Source: Streptosporangium roseum DSM 43021 (GTDB lineage: Bacteria > Actinomycetota > Actinomycetes > Streptosporangiales > Streptosporangiaceae). From it: a DNA stretch of 64,000 bases. Each line of letters opens with the position of its first letter. The stretch's first letter is position 1. Shown one piece after another: positions 51,432 through 59,859 of this stretch. The stretch covers positions 4,340,001 to 4,404,000 of the forward strand of contig NC_013595.1 of assembly GCF_000024865.1 (NCBI RefSeq). The letters run 5' to 3'. A model generated the notes under the pieces. That model was not told the origin of the DNA and made no database searches. It saw only the letters and a list, made by a program, of their open reading frames with translations. Both the position numbers and the translations under genes were made by a program.

Positions 51432-52382
51432 ATGGAAACAACCACCGCCGCCGGGTACGTCACCCGGCGGCCTCTGGCCGAAGACGCCCGCGACGTCCAC
51501 GAGCTGATCTCCCTGTGTGACACCCAGGTGATCGGCAAGGCGGACATGACCCTCGACGACGTCGCCGACCAGCTGAACGACCCCTCCTTCGACAGGGAGA
51601 GCGACGGCTGGCTCGTCCACGACGCGGCCGGCCGCCTGGTCGCCTGGGCCTGGGCCTGCCGCAAGGGCACCAGCGACAACGTGGACATCGACGTGGTCGT
51701 GCACCCCGACGCCCCCGGGCTCACCGGCCGGCTCTGGGACACCGTGACCGAACGGGCCGGGCAGATCGCCGCCGCGCTCGGCCACGACAGGGCCGTGCTG
51801 GACATCGGCCTGTACCGGGAGGACAGCGGCAAGCGCGCCATCGCCTCCGCCCGCGGGTTCAGCGCGGCGACCAGCTTCATCCGGCTCCTCGTCGACCACG
51901 GGACCTCGGTGCCCGGACCCGACCTTCCGCCCGGCCTCACGGTCCACCAGGGGCTCACCGAGGAGGTCCGCCGCCAGGGGCACGCCGTCCACCAGGCCGG
52001 CTTCGCCGAGCACTTCGGGTTCACCCCCAAGGACTACGACGAGTGGTACGGAGAGCTGGACTCCTCGGCCAGCAGCGACTGGTCGCAGCTGGCGGTCGCC
52101 CGGATCGACGGCGAGCCGGCGGCGATGCTGCTGGGCACCAACGCCTTCGCCGGGGACGAGAACTGCGGCTACGTGCGCCAGCTCGCCGTACTGCCGGCCT
52201 TCCGGGGGCGCGGCCTCGGCCGTCTCATGCTCCGCAGGGCCTTCGCGGACGACGCCCGGCGCGGCCGGGTGGGCACCTACCTGCACGTGGACGCCAACAA
52301 CAGCACGCCCGCCCTGGACCTGTACCTGTCGGTGGGCATGCGCCAGGTGCTGGCCATCGACGTGTGGCGGCGGACGGTCTGA
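51432..52382 (+). CDS. GNAT acetyltransferase with tandem domains
   Basis: A 316-residue two-domain GNAT protein. The C-terminal domain (about 160-310) has the acetyl-CoA motif VRQLAVLPAFRGRGLGRLML and DANNSTPALDLYLSVGMRQV. The N-terminal domain (about 8-155) is a degenerate GNAT with VDIDVVVHPDAPG and IASARGFSAATSFIRLLV. The layout resembles mycothiol synthase MshD and related tandem GNATs, but the substrate is unknown. A 21-bp tandem repeat starts at its stop codon. Confidence 0.88.
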   Translation: METTTAAGYVTRRPLAEDARDVHELISLCDTQVIGKADMTLDDVADQLNDPSFDRESDGWLVHDAAGRLVAWAWACRKGTSDNVDIDVVVHPDAPGLTGRLWDTVTERAGQIAAALGHDRAVLDIGLYREDSGKRAIASARGFSAATSFIRLLVDHGTSVPGPDLPPGLTVHQGLTEEVRRQGHAVHQAGFAEHFGFTPKDYDEWYGELDSSASSDWSQLAVARIDGEPAAMLLGTNAFAGDENCGYVRQLAVLPAFRGRGLGRLMLRRAFADDARRGRVGTYLHVDANNSTPALDLYLSVGMRQVLAIDVWRRTV

Positions 52383-52438
52383 CCTCTCCCGGACACGGTC
52401 TGACCTTCCCCGGACACGGTCTGACCTCTCCCGGACAC
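52376..52438 (+). repeat. 21-bp tandem repeat, three copies, at a gene 3' end
   Basis: Units at 52376, 52397 and 52418, each GGTCTGACCTYYCCCGGACAC (two have CTC, one has TTC). The first contains the TGA stop of the GNAT gene. Like the 39-bp repeat after the MATE gene, it duplicates a stop-codon region. Confidence 0.85.
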
Positions 52439-52531
52439 GGCCGGGCCCGCGGCCGTCCGGCCGCGCTCCGGGACAGGCCGGGCGGGGCCGCGCTTGCGGG
52501 TACGGCGCCGCGCGGGCCGTGCCCGGAGAGC

Positions 52532-53902
52532 TCATCGCCGGCGCAGCAGTGGCAGCGCGCACGCCCCGGTGGCCAGCGCCGTGACCGCCAGGGCCACGGC
52601 GGCGCCCGTGATCGACCCCGTGCTCAGGTACAGCGTGCCGAAGGTGGCCACGCCCACGACCTGGCCGAGCTGGGTCACCATGACGAACAGGCCGCTGGTG
52701 TCGGGGGCGTCCTCGGGCGCGACGTGGGTGAGCGCGACCGCGAGCACCGGGCTGAACGCCCCGCCCAGGCCGGCCCCGGTCACCGCCAGGGCCACCCAGA
52801 GGCACGGCAGGCCGTGGCCGCCGCCGCCCAACGCCAGTGCCAGCCCCAGGTATCCCAGCGCGGCCAGGCCGAAGGAGGCGATGATCATACGGCGGTGCAG
52901 GCGCTCGGGGATCCGCCGCCAGTTGAGGCTGACCACCGCGAAGGCGGCCGCGGCGGGAACGAACGTCAGGCCCGCCCGCAGCGGGCTGTCGCCCAGGGGG
53001 CCCTGCAGGTGCAGGGCGAGGGCGAACAGGAATCCGCCGTAGGTCGCCATCACCCCGAAGACGGCCAGCGCGGAGGTGACCACCCCGGGGGCCCGCAGAA
53101 TTCGCAGGGGCACCAGAGGCGCGGCGGCCCGCCGCTCCATCAGTACGAAGACCCCCGCGAACGCCACGCTCGCGGCCATCGCGGCCCAGCCCCACAGCGG
53201 CCAGTCCTGCTCGTGGCCCAGCACCAGCGGCACCACCAGGAGACTGACCGTCAGCGAGAGCGTGACCAGGCCGGGCAGGTCCAGCGGGCGGTGGCGCACG
53301 GGACCGTCGGCCGGCAGCAGCCTCGCGCCCAGGACGAGCAGCCCGAGCCCGATGGGCACGTTCACCAGGAACACCGGCCGCCACGCCGTGCCGTACAGGT
53401 CGGCGGAGACCAGCACCCCGCCCAGCACCTGGCCGGCCACGGCGGCCCCCGAGATCACCGTCGCGTAGAGGCTGAGCGCGCGGGCCCGCGCGGTCCCCTC
53501 GAAGTTCATCTGGATCATGCTCAGCACCTGAGGCACCATCAGAGCGGCCCCCGCGCCCTGGAGCAGCCGGAAGGCGACGAGCTGCCCTGCGGAGACGGCC
53601 AGGCCGCAGGCCAGGGAGGCGGCGGTGAAACCCGCCAGGCCGTACAGGAACAGGCGGCGCCCGCCGTACCGGCCGCCCAGCCGGGCACCGGTGATCAGCA
53701 ACATGGCATAGGCGATGGTGTAGCCGGAGATGATCATCTGGAGTCCCGAGCCGGACGTGCCGAGGTCGGCGCGGATCACGGGAGAGGCGACGTTGACGAT
53801 GGAGACGTCCAGGATCGCCATGAACTGCCCGGTGAGGATCACCGTCAGCAACCAGGGAACACGGCGCAGGGCCGGAGCTTCAACAGTGGATGTCGCGGTC
53901 AT
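52532..53902 (-). CDS. MFS exporter, DHA2-like
   Basis: A 456-residue MFS drug exporter with landmarks AILDVSIVNVASPVIRADLG, LLITGARLGGRYGGRRLFLY (motif A), FRLLQGAGAALMVPQVLSMI (motif B) and AVAGQVLGGVLVSADLYGTA (motif C). The ATG at 53902 is preferred over an upstream in-frame codon at 53968 because that would run into the divergent promoter. No clear ribosome binding site precedes it, so a leaderless mRNA is possible. It is divergent from the MmyB-type regulator. Confidence 0.92.
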   Translation of the reverse strand: MTATSTVEAPALRRVPWLLTVILTGQFMAILDVSIVNVASPVIRADLGTSGSGLQMIISGYTIAYAMLLITGARLGGRYGGRRLFLYGLAGFTAASLACGLAVSAGQLVAFRLLQGAGAALMVPQVLSMIQMNFEGTARARALSLYATVISGAAVAGQVLGGVLVSADLYGTAWRPVFLVNVPIGLGLLVLGARLLPADGPVRHRPLDLPGLVTLSLTVSLLVVPLVLGHEQDWPLWGWAAMAASVAFAGVFVLMERRAAAPLVPLRILRAPGVVTSALAVFGVMATYGGFLFALALHLQGPLGDSPLRAGLTFVPAAAAFAVVSLNWRRIPERLHRRMIIASFGLAALGYLGLALALGGGGHGLPCLWVALAVTGAGLGGAFSPVLAVALTHVAPEDAPDTSGLFVMVTQLGQVVGVATFGTLYLSTGSITGAAVALAVTALATGACALPLLRRR

Positions 53903-54010
53903 GGAGACGACTGTGGCGTCGGGCCGGTACCGGTAACGAGTGCCTGTCGATCCTGGTACTGACAGCACCTGGCAGACGCCTCACCCGTCGGCCAGCATGA
54001 AGGGGTGACC

Positions 54011-54874
54011 ATGACGACCCACGCGCGTGCCCGCCGTGTCGAGCTCGCGTCCTTCCTGCGCAGCCGCCGCGACCGCATCACCCCCGCCGCGGTGGGCCTG
54101 CCCCCGGGGTTGCGCCGCCGTACCCCCGGCCTGCGGCGCGAGGAGGTCGCCCTGCTCGCCGGGGTCGGCGTCACCTGGTACACCTGGCTGGAGCAGGGGC
54201 GGCCGATCAACGTCAGCGCGCAGGTGCTCGACGCGATCTCCCGGACGCTCAAGCTGGACGAGGCCGAGCGCGAGCACCTCTACCGGCTCGCCGACATGCC
54301 CGCGGTGCCCGCCTCCGACGTCCACGCCGCCCTGGACCCCGAGATCCAGCACATCCTCGACCAGCTCGGCCCGCTGGCCGCCTCCGTCTACAACAGCCGC
54401 TACGACCTGCTGGCCTGGAACGACACCTACGGCGCGCTGTTCGCGAGCATGACGTCGCGGCCTTCCGGCACCCGCAACGCGCTGTGGCAGATCTTCGTCA
54501 CGAAGGAGTGCTGCAACCCGGTGGTCAACCGGGAGGAGGAGCTGCCGCAGATGGTGGCCACCCTCCGGGCGGGGTTCGGACGCCACCTGCGGGACCCCTC
54601 CTGGACCGACTTCGTCCGGCGGCTGTCGGCCGCCAGCCCGGAGTTCGCGGCCATGTGGGCCACCCACGACGTGGCCCGGCCGGGGAGCCGTATGAAGATC
54701 TTCCAGCATTCCGCGGTCGGGCAGGTGCGCACGATCTCCACGAGCATGGCGCTGGCGTCGCCGCCGGAGACGCGGATGGTGGTCTACACCCCCATGGACG
54801 AGGAGAGCCGCGAACGTATCGCCTGGATCAGGGCGCACCCGCACGTCCCGGCCGTGCCCTCGCACACCCACTGA
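54011..54874 (+). CDS. XRE-family regulator with MmyB-like ligand domain
   Basis: A 287-residue regulator. The HTH is at about 5-75 (ASFLRSRRDRITPAAVGLPP, RTPGLRREEVALLAGVGVTW, YTWLEQGRPINVS), followed by a PAS-like MmyB ligand-binding domain (SVYNSRYDLLAWNDTYGALF, MKIFQHSAVGQVRTISTSMA, MVVYTPMDEESRERIAWIR). ATG 54011 sits five bases after AGGGG; GTG 54005 overlaps that site. It is divergent from the MFS gene it presumably controls. Confidence 0.92.
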   Translation: MTTHARARRVELASFLRSRRDRITPAAVGLPPGLRRRTPGLRREEVALLAGVGVTWYTWLEQGRPINVSAQVLDAISRTLKLDEAEREHLYRLADMPAVPASDVHAALDPEIQHILDQLGPLAASVYNSRYDLLAWNDTYGALFASMTSRPSGTRNALWQIFVTKECCNPVVNREEELPQMVATLRAGFGRHLRDPSWTDFVRRLSAASPEFAAMWATHDVARPGSRMKIFQHSAVGQVRTISTSMALASPPETRMVVYTPMDEESRERIAWIRAHPHVPAVPSHTH

Positions 54875-54902
54875 CCTCCGGCAGGGGATACGGCAAGAGC
54901 CC

Positions 54903-56207
54903 TCAGTGGGCGGGGACCACCCGGTGCTTGGCGAGATGGGCCAGTACGGCCTGGTTGGCCTCCCACCCGTCGGGAAACTTCACCGGCACGCCGAGCTGGA
55001 CCGGCTCGGCCGACGGATGGGCGTCCAGCAGCTCGGGGATGCCCGCCCGGGCGACCACGACGCAGGCGTGCCGGTGGCGGGAGGCGAGCACGCACAGCCG
55101 CCCCGACTCCAGATGGAAGGCCGTGGCGTCGCGGCGGCCGGACAGGGGGTGGAGCACGATCGTCACGTCGTATTCCCGCCCCTGGAGGCGGTTGGCGGTG
55201 TCCACGGTGATCTCCTCCGGCACCCCGGCGGCGCGGATCGCGGCGACCTGGTCGCGGTGCGCGGCACCGATGGCGATCCGGTCGGCCGTGACGCGGTGGC
55301 TGCCGCGTTCGGAGTGCGCGACCGGCGCCCGCTGCAGCAGCCGTACGGCCAGCACCGCCACCGCCTGCACGGCTTCGGCGTCCGTGCGCACCGTGTGGCG
55401 GCTCGGCAGCTCGTACAGCGCCCAGCCCGAGGAGGCCGCCTCCTCCAGCGCGCGGTCGTAGGAGGTGCGCATGCCGTCGACGGTCAGCTCCAGCGACCGG
55501 TCCGCGTGGCCCGTCCCGGCCCGGAAGCCGGTGAACGGGTAGAACGCCTCGGAGACCACCGGCGCCGCCGAGGCGGGCAGCCGCCAGGAGACGGGCAGCC
55601 GGTGCACCGGCAGGTCGGGGTTGTGCCGCAGCAGCACCGAGACCGCGCTCTGCACCGGATCCCACGACAGGCCCGCCCAGCGGTCGCCGTCCACGATCGA
55701 GAACGGGTCGAGCTGGCCCGGGTCGCCCACGAACAGCGACCGCTCGAACAGCGAGGCGATGCGCAGCAGCTTGTCCGAACGCATCTGGTAGGCCTCGTCC
55801 ACGATCGCCCAGGGCCAGGTCCGGTCGCCGATCCAGGCCCACTTGTCGGCGGTGGCGATCACCACGGCCGGGTCGCCGAGGTCGGGCAGCTTGCCCGCGA
55901 CCGAGACGTTGGAATGGGCGAGGATACGGCCGGGCGTGATGTAGCCGCCGGCCGACAGGCGGCCGATCGAGAGGTCGGGGTGCTCGGTCGCGAGCCGTTC
56001 CACCAGGTCGTCGACCTGCTCGTTGGTCTGCGCGACGATCATCAGCGGCTCGCCGGTCTCGGCGATGTGCCCGGCGGCCTTGACCACCAGGGTGGACTTG
56101 CCTGCCCCGGGAGGGGAGTCCACCACCACGCCCCGGTTGCGGGGCAGGTCCGCCAGGACCGCGTCGACGACGGCCGCCGCCTCCTGCTGGGGCGTCTGGA
56201 CGTTCAC
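54903..56207 (-). CDS. SF1-like helicase/ATPase of the putative helicase-nuclease system
   Basis: A 434-residue P-loop ATPase with superfamily 1 helicase features. Walker A is DSPPGAGKST (31-39), motif II is AIVDEAYQ (D137, E138), motif III-like GDPGQLDPF begins at 161, motif IV/V-like VSWRLPASA and VDTANRLQGREYDVTIVLHP occur in the C-terminal half, and ASRHRHACVVV matches motif VI. No nuclease domain is fused. GTG 56207 overlaps the upstream stop by four bases, with GGAGGA six bases before it; ATG 56213 is too close to that site. It is last in an operon with a RecB-like nuclease. Confidence 0.85.
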   Translation of the reverse strand: MNVQTPQQEAAAVVDAVLADLPRNRGVVVDSPPGAGKSTLVVKAAGHIAETGEPLMIVAQTNEQVDDLVERLATEHPDLSIGRLSAGGYITPGRILAHSNVSVAGKLPDLGDPAVVIATADKWAWIGDRTWPWAIVDEAYQMRSDKLLRIASLFERSLFVGDPGQLDPFSIVDGDRWAGLSWDPVQSAVSVLLRHNPDLPVHRLPVSWRLPASAAPVVSEAFYPFTGFRAGTGHADRSLELTVDGMRTSYDRALEEAASSGWALYELPSRHTVRTDAEAVQAVAVLAVRLLQRAPVAHSERGSHRVTADRIAIGAAHRDQVAAIRAAGVPEEITVDTANRLQGREYDVTIVLHPLSGRRDATAFHLESGRLCVLASRHRHACVVVARAGIPELLDAHPSAEPVQLGVPVKFPDGWEANQAVLAHLAKHRVVPAH

Positions 56208-56662
56208 GACCATTCCTCCTGCGCGTCGTCGTCGCTGGGCACGTACTCCTCCGGCGGTCCGCCGTGGGTCCACGGCGTCCGCTCGGGGTCGGGGAGCGCC
56301 GCCGAGGACTGGAAGTCGTCGGTCAGCGAGGTGTAGGAGACCCGCTCACCCGGCTCGGGCACAGCGCCCGGAGCGGGCGTCTTCCCCCGGCCCATCCCCT
56401 TGGTGATCTTCAGGGTGATCTCGCCGTCCGCGATCTCGACGATCTCGGCGGCGTGGCCGCGCCGGTCGGGGCTGCCGACCGTGGTGCCGGGGGCCAGCCG
56501 TACCGGGTCCTCGGTCCGGACCGTGATCAGCGGGCGCAGCTTGCGTGAGCGGCCCTCGCCCTCGCTGTGCTCCGGGTCCGCGCCCGTCACCGTCCCGGAG
56601 AACGCCTCACCGGTCAGCCGGTACTCGGCCATGACCAGCGGGTCGTCATAGGCCCGCTGCAC
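56204..56662 (-). CDS. C-terminal part of a split companion protein
   Basis: A 152-residue frame beginning GTG-CAG at 56662. It contains an SH3-like beta-barrel pattern (VRLAPGTTVGSPDRRGHAAE, IVEIADGEITLKITKGMGRG) similar in style to the 1B barrel of UPF1-type helicases; this is inference. It overlaps the preceding frame by 17 bases. Removing one G from the run at 56691-56699 joins both frames into a single protein of about 489 residues, reading RLAGLERARASYDVQRAYDD. The gene may be frameshifted, or the sequence may carry an error. Confidence 0.7.
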   Translation of the reverse strand: MQRAYDDPLVMAEYRLTGEAFSGTVTGADPEHSEGEGRSRKLRPLITVRTEDPVRLAPGTTVGSPDRRGHAAEIVEIADGEITLKITKGMGRGKTPAPGAVPEPGERVSYTSLTDDFQSSAALPDPERTPWTHGGPPEEYVPSDDDAQEEWS

Positions 56663-57674
56663 GTCGTAGCTCGCCCGGGCCCTCTCCAGCCCGGCCCAGC
56701 CGCGCGGCGGCGCCGACCGCGCCGTCCCTGCGCGCCTGCGGCGGGCCGCCCTCGGCGACCCGCTCGGCGAACCTGGTGAACGAGCCGCGGTCGGTGTCCC
56801 AGCGGTCCTTCACCCGCCGGCCCTCGGGCAGCTCGCGCAGCAGGCGGGCCGCCCGCCACATCAGCCGCCAGGTCGGTTCGAGCTGGGTCCGCAGCGCCTG
56901 GGTGACGCGCTCCACGGCGCGGTCGGTCGGGGCCTCCTCATAGGCCCGTACGGCGGGGCCGAGCACCTCGTTGTCGAAGCCCGGGTCGGTGGTGGGGCCG
57001 GCCGGCGGCCAGAGCAGCGGGTCCTCGGCCTCCTCGGCGGCCCGCCGGCCGCTCATCCCCGGGGGAGGGGCGATCCACCCGAGCAGCGCCGCGAGGTTGG
57101 CGTCCTCCAGCCCGCTCTGCCCGGTCGCCCAGTGCATGCTCAGCGCCTCGGTCGCCACCAGCAACAGGGAGGAGCCCGGCTGCTGCGACCGGTCGGCGAA
57201 GTAGGTCAGCCACCGGCCGAGCAGCGGCACCGACGGATGCACCGGATAGGGCCCGTCGGCCCGGCGGAACCGGGTGGAGCGGCCCAGCAGCGCCACGAAG
57301 GCGGCCGCCGACCGGTTGGGGACGAGGATCTGCGGCGCGTCCAGGCACCGCTCGTACGGCTCCCCGCCCTTCTTCTCGACCGTCTCGGTGGTCTTGCCGA
57401 ACCCCTCGACGTACGGCAGGAGCACCTCGGCCAGGCCGGCGGCGAAGGCGAACCGCAGGTCCCGGTTGCGCGGCTGGGGGACCACCAGCAGCCGGGGGTG
57501 GTCCGGGTCGGTGCCCACCATGGCGGCCAGCGGCGCGGCGGCCTCACCTGCGAGCCTGAGCGGGATGAACACCATCGGCCGGGGGGCGACGTGGCAGTGC
57601 CGGACCGTGGTGATCCGCTGCGCGGCCCCGTCCCGGATGGCGCGCAACTGCGCCAGGGCCGTCAGAGCACTCAC
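56646..57674 (-). CDS. N-terminal part of a split companion protein
   Basis: A 342-residue frame of no recognised family, start GTG 57674 after GGAGG. Blocks: HCHVAPRPMVFIPLRLAGEA, RLLVVPQPRNRDLRFAFAAG, LDAPQILVPNRSAAAFVALL, LLGRWLTYFADRSQQPGSSL. Its last 20 residues (GRAGEGPGELRRAAGL) look like an out-of-frame tail. The natural continuation is in the overlapping downstream frame. It is translationally coupled to the micro-ORF upstream by a GTGA overlap. Confidence 0.75.
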   Translation of the reverse strand: MSALTALAQLRAIRDGAAQRITTVRHCHVAPRPMVFIPLRLAGEAAAPLAAMVGTDPDHPRLLVVPQPRNRDLRFAFAAGLAEVLLPYVEGFGKTTETVEKKGGEPYERCLDAPQILVPNRSAAAFVALLGRSTRFRRADGPYPVHPSVPLLGRWLTYFADRSQQPGSSLLLVATEALSMHWATGQSGLEDANLAALLGWIAPPPGMSGRRAAEEAEDPLLWPPAGPTTDPGFDNEVLGPAVRAYEEAPTDRAVERVTQALRTQLEPTWRLMWRAARLLRELPEGRRVKDRWDTDRGSFTRFAERVAEGGPPQARRDGAVGAAARLGRAGEGPGELRRAAGL

Positions 57675-57736
57675 GTCACCTCCTCCGTCGGCTCCGTGAG
57701 CGCCGCGCTGCTGTACTTGTCGGTTCGCTCGCTCAA
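57671..57736 (-). CDS. Possible 21-aa coupled micro-ORF
   Basis: TTG 57736 to TGA 57671 encodes MSERTDKYSSAALTEPTEEV-T. Its start overlaps the nuclease stop by four bases (TTGA) and its stop overlaps the next gene start by four (GTGA). Such double overlap is what a coupled small gene or a translational relay would show, but in a gap this short it could be chance. Confidence 0.3.
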   Translation of the reverse strand: MSERTDKYSSAALTEPTEEVT

Positions 57737-58833
57737 TTCAGGCACTCCTCGCGCAGGCGGTCCGCCAGGCGGAGCAGGCGGGCGACCTCCTCCTGGCCCT
57801 CGGCGGGTTCGACGGTGCCCTCGGCCAGGCCGAGGGCCTCGGTCATCAGGGAGACGCCGCCGAGCTGGTCGCGGACCTGGCGGCCCAGCAGGTCGGTGGA
57901 GCCGCAGCCACGGGCCTCGTCACGGCAGAACATGCACATGTCGCAGGTGGACAGGCAGTCGGGCGCGTAGCGGGCGGGCACCTGGCACAGCGCGCCGGCC
58001 AGCTCCTCCGCCGACCGGGTGGGCACGCCGTCCGCGTCGGGGGCCAGGTCGAAGGTGAGCCCCTGGGGGAGCCCTTCGAGCAGGCGGTCCACCCGGGTCA
58101 TCCGGGCGAGCTGCCGCTTGAGCACGGCGAGCTGCTTGCGCACGTCCACCAGCGTCGCGGTCGGCCGGTTGGCGAAGTTCTCCGGGCAGACGAGCACCAC
58201 GTCGTGGGAGACGCGCTCGGGGTCGTGCCCGAGGTCGGCCAGGAGCGTGCGCAGCGCCAGGACGTAGACTGCGGCCTGCCTGGCCGCGGCGGCGACCTTC
58301 TCGGGCTCGGCCTGGCCGTCGATCACGCCGAACGACTTGATCTCCACGATGCGGAAGCGCCCCCCGAGCTGGAAGGCCACCACGTCGGGCTCCAGGTAGG
58401 AGGTGTGCCCGGCGATCTCCAGGCTGAACAGCGGGTGGTCGTAGAAGACCGCCGCGTCGTCGTTCTCGCGCGCCGCCCGGTCGATCAGCGTCCGGGTGTG
58501 GGAGTGGCGCAGGTGGGAGCCGACGCTCTCCACGTCCTGGTAGCCGACCTGGGCCACGGGCAGGCCGAGCAGCTCGCGCAGGAGCCGCAGCAGCTCGGCG
58601 CAGCCGTTCTCCTTCACCAGCGCCTCGAACACGTTGCCGCGCGTGATCGCGAACTGCGACTGGCCGAAGGGGGCCGGGAAGCCGAGGTGCCGGGCCGTAC
58701 GGTCCTTGTCCACCCCAGCGGCGTCCATCAGCGCCCGGCGGGCGCAGCCGGGGTTGGCGGCCAGCGCCGCGATGGCGCGGGCGTCGTGCGCGCGGGACGG
58801 TACCGGTCCGCGCAGCTCGTCCAGCCGGTTCAC
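57733..58833 (-). CDS. Cas4/RecB-type PD-(D/E)XK nuclease with Fe-S cysteines
   Basis: A 366-residue nuclease. The RecB-family motifs are present in order: GNVFEALV (E70), LEPDVVAF (D150), RIVEIKSFG (E164, K166) and RQAAVYVLAL (Q186, Y190). One N-terminal Cys (C30 in NPGCARRAL) and the C-terminal cluster DCLSTCDMCMFC (C293, C297, C300, C303) resemble the 4Fe-4S site of Cas4, AddB and Dna2. It probably makes single-stranded ends or degrades DNA with its helicase partner. GTG 58833 overlaps the stop of a 46-aa gene by four bases. No CRISPR array or other cas gene is present. Confidence 0.85.
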   Translation of the reverse strand: MNRLDELRGPVPSRAHDARAIAALAANPGCARRALMDAAGVDKDRTARHLGFPAPFGQSQFAITRGNVFEALVKENGCAELLRLLRELLGLPVAQVGYQDVESVGSHLRHSHTRTLIDRAARENDDAAVFYDHPLFSLEIAGHTSYLEPDVVAFQLGGRFRIVEIKSFGVIDGQAEPEKVAAAARQAAVYVLALRTLLADLGHDPERVSHDVVLVCPENFANRPTATLVDVRKQLAVLKRQLARMTRVDRLLEGLPQGLTFDLAPDADGVPTRSAEELAGALCQVPARYAPDCLSTCDMCMFCRDEARGCGSTDLLGRQVRDQLGGVSLMTEALGLAEGTVEPAEGQEEVARLLRLADRLREECLN

Positions 58834-58970
58834 CGGCCACCCCCGGTGCGGCCGTCGCGTGCCGGGCCCCGCCGGTCCGCCGGCCGTCCCCGGCGGCGCG
58901 TGCCGCCCTCGGCCCGTACGGCGGGCGTCTCCGGTGGGCGGGCCACCCACGCCGTGCTCTGCCTGTCCAT
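58830..58970 (-). CDS. Small coupled protein (46 aa)
   Basis: ATG 58970 to TGA 58830 encodes a basic 46-residue protein starting MDRQSTAWVARPPETPAVRA. Its start shares a base with the stop of the upstream gene (TGATG), and its stop overlaps the nuclease start (GTGA). GAGAGGGG precedes it by eight bases. Tight coupling on both sides supports a real gene. The product is Arg/Gly/Pro-rich and could bind nucleic acid; function is unknown. Confidence 0.5.
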   Translation of the reverse strand: MDRQSTAWVARPPETPAVRAEGGTRRRGRPADRRGPARDGRTGGGR

Positions 58971-59752
58971 CAACAGGCCCCTCTCAAGGTGCTCATCGCG
59001 GCGACGCCGAACAGGCGCTCCACGTCCGGTAGTTGCCTGCTCGCCCGCGCCGCCACCTCGGCCCGCTGTGCGGTGTCGGCGGCCCGGTGCACCTCCAGCT
59101 CGGCCCGGGCCGCGCGGATCGCGGTCGCCGGGTCGGCCTGGACGAAGCCCTCGACCGCGCCGGGGATGTTCTGCGCCATCCGCGACAGCAGCCGCAGCGC
59201 GCCCGCCGGCGGCTCGGCCAGCCGGGCGAGGTGTTCGGCGATGCGCGTGGTCGAGGTGAGGAAGTCGACGCGCGGGCTCAGCGGCCCCAGCACCCGCAGC
59301 TCGGGCGCCCAGGTGCTGTCGGCGAGCAGCCCGCGGGCGGGGGAGAGCCGGTCGGTCAGCGCGGCGCACAGGTAGTAGGGGCGGGCGTAGGGATCGCTGC
59401 GGAAGGAGCGCTCCTCATCCCTGCGCAGGCTGGTCAGCTGGGAGCCGCGCAGCGCGCCGGAGAAGAACGCGTTGTTCACCGCCACGATCAGCTTGGCCGC
59501 GGTGGGCACGCCCAGCAGCGCCAGTGCCTGGTGCGCCTGCTCCCTGATCGGCAGCAGCGAGGTCTCGGGCTCGCAGGGCGGTGGCGGCGGGGGCTCCTCG
59601 GCGGTGATCGCCGCGTCCCATGCCTGTTCGGCCCGGCGGAGGTCTCCGCGCAGCGACCGGGCGAGCGAGTTCTCCTTCGCCTTCACCGCCCGTCGCACTT
59701 CGGCGCGGAGCTCGGCTATCCGCCGTTCCAGCGCGTCCAGTGATTCACTCAC
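58970..59752 (-). CDS. Coiled-coil protein heading the helicase-nuclease operon
   Basis: A 260-residue protein. Residues 1-50 form a charged coiled coil (LDALERRIAELRAEVRRAVK, SLARSLRGDLRRAEQAWDAA), then a PPPPPP linker, then a helical domain (LPIREQAHQALALLGVPTAA, IVAVNNAFFSGALRGSQLTS, RPYYLCAALTDRLSPARGLL). No family was recognised. GTG 59752 is the start. It is the first gene of the minus-strand operon and divergent from the NYN gene. Confidence 0.75.
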   Translation of the reverse strand: MSESLDALERRIAELRAEVRRAVKAKENSLARSLRGDLRRAEQAWDAAITAEEPPPPPPCEPETSLLPIREQAHQALALLGVPTAAKLIVAVNNAFFSGALRGSQLTSLRRDEERSFRSDPYARPYYLCAALTDRLSPARGLLADSTWAPELRVLGPLSPRVDFLTSTTRIAEHLARLAEPPAGALRLLSRMAQNIPGAVEGFVQADPATAIRAARAELEVHRAADTAQRAEVAARASRQLPDVERLFGVAAMSTLRGAC

Positions 59753-59789
59753 GGCCCGGAGCGTAACAGGAGTTCCACCAGTCTCCCTT

Positions 59790-59840
59790 GAATTCCAGCG
59801 AATTCCAGCATTAAAGTGCAGACCATGACAAGGTAATACT
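59790..59840. promoter_or_regulatory. Direct repeat and promoter between the operon and the NYN gene
   Basis: GAATTCCAGC occurs twice in tandem (59790-59799, 59800-59809) in the 107-bp divergent region. For the NYN gene, TTAAAG (59811-59816) and TAATAC (59834-59839) make a -35/-10 pair with 17-base spacing. The tandem repeats just upstream could bind a regulator controlling both directions. Confidence 0.45.
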
Positions 59841-59859
59841 GGGCCGAAAGGGGCATTTC

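Noticed and set aside
57733..58833. Cas4 of a CRISPR system
   Set aside because: The nuclease resembles Cas4, but there is no repeat array and no cas1, cas2 or effector gene in the window.
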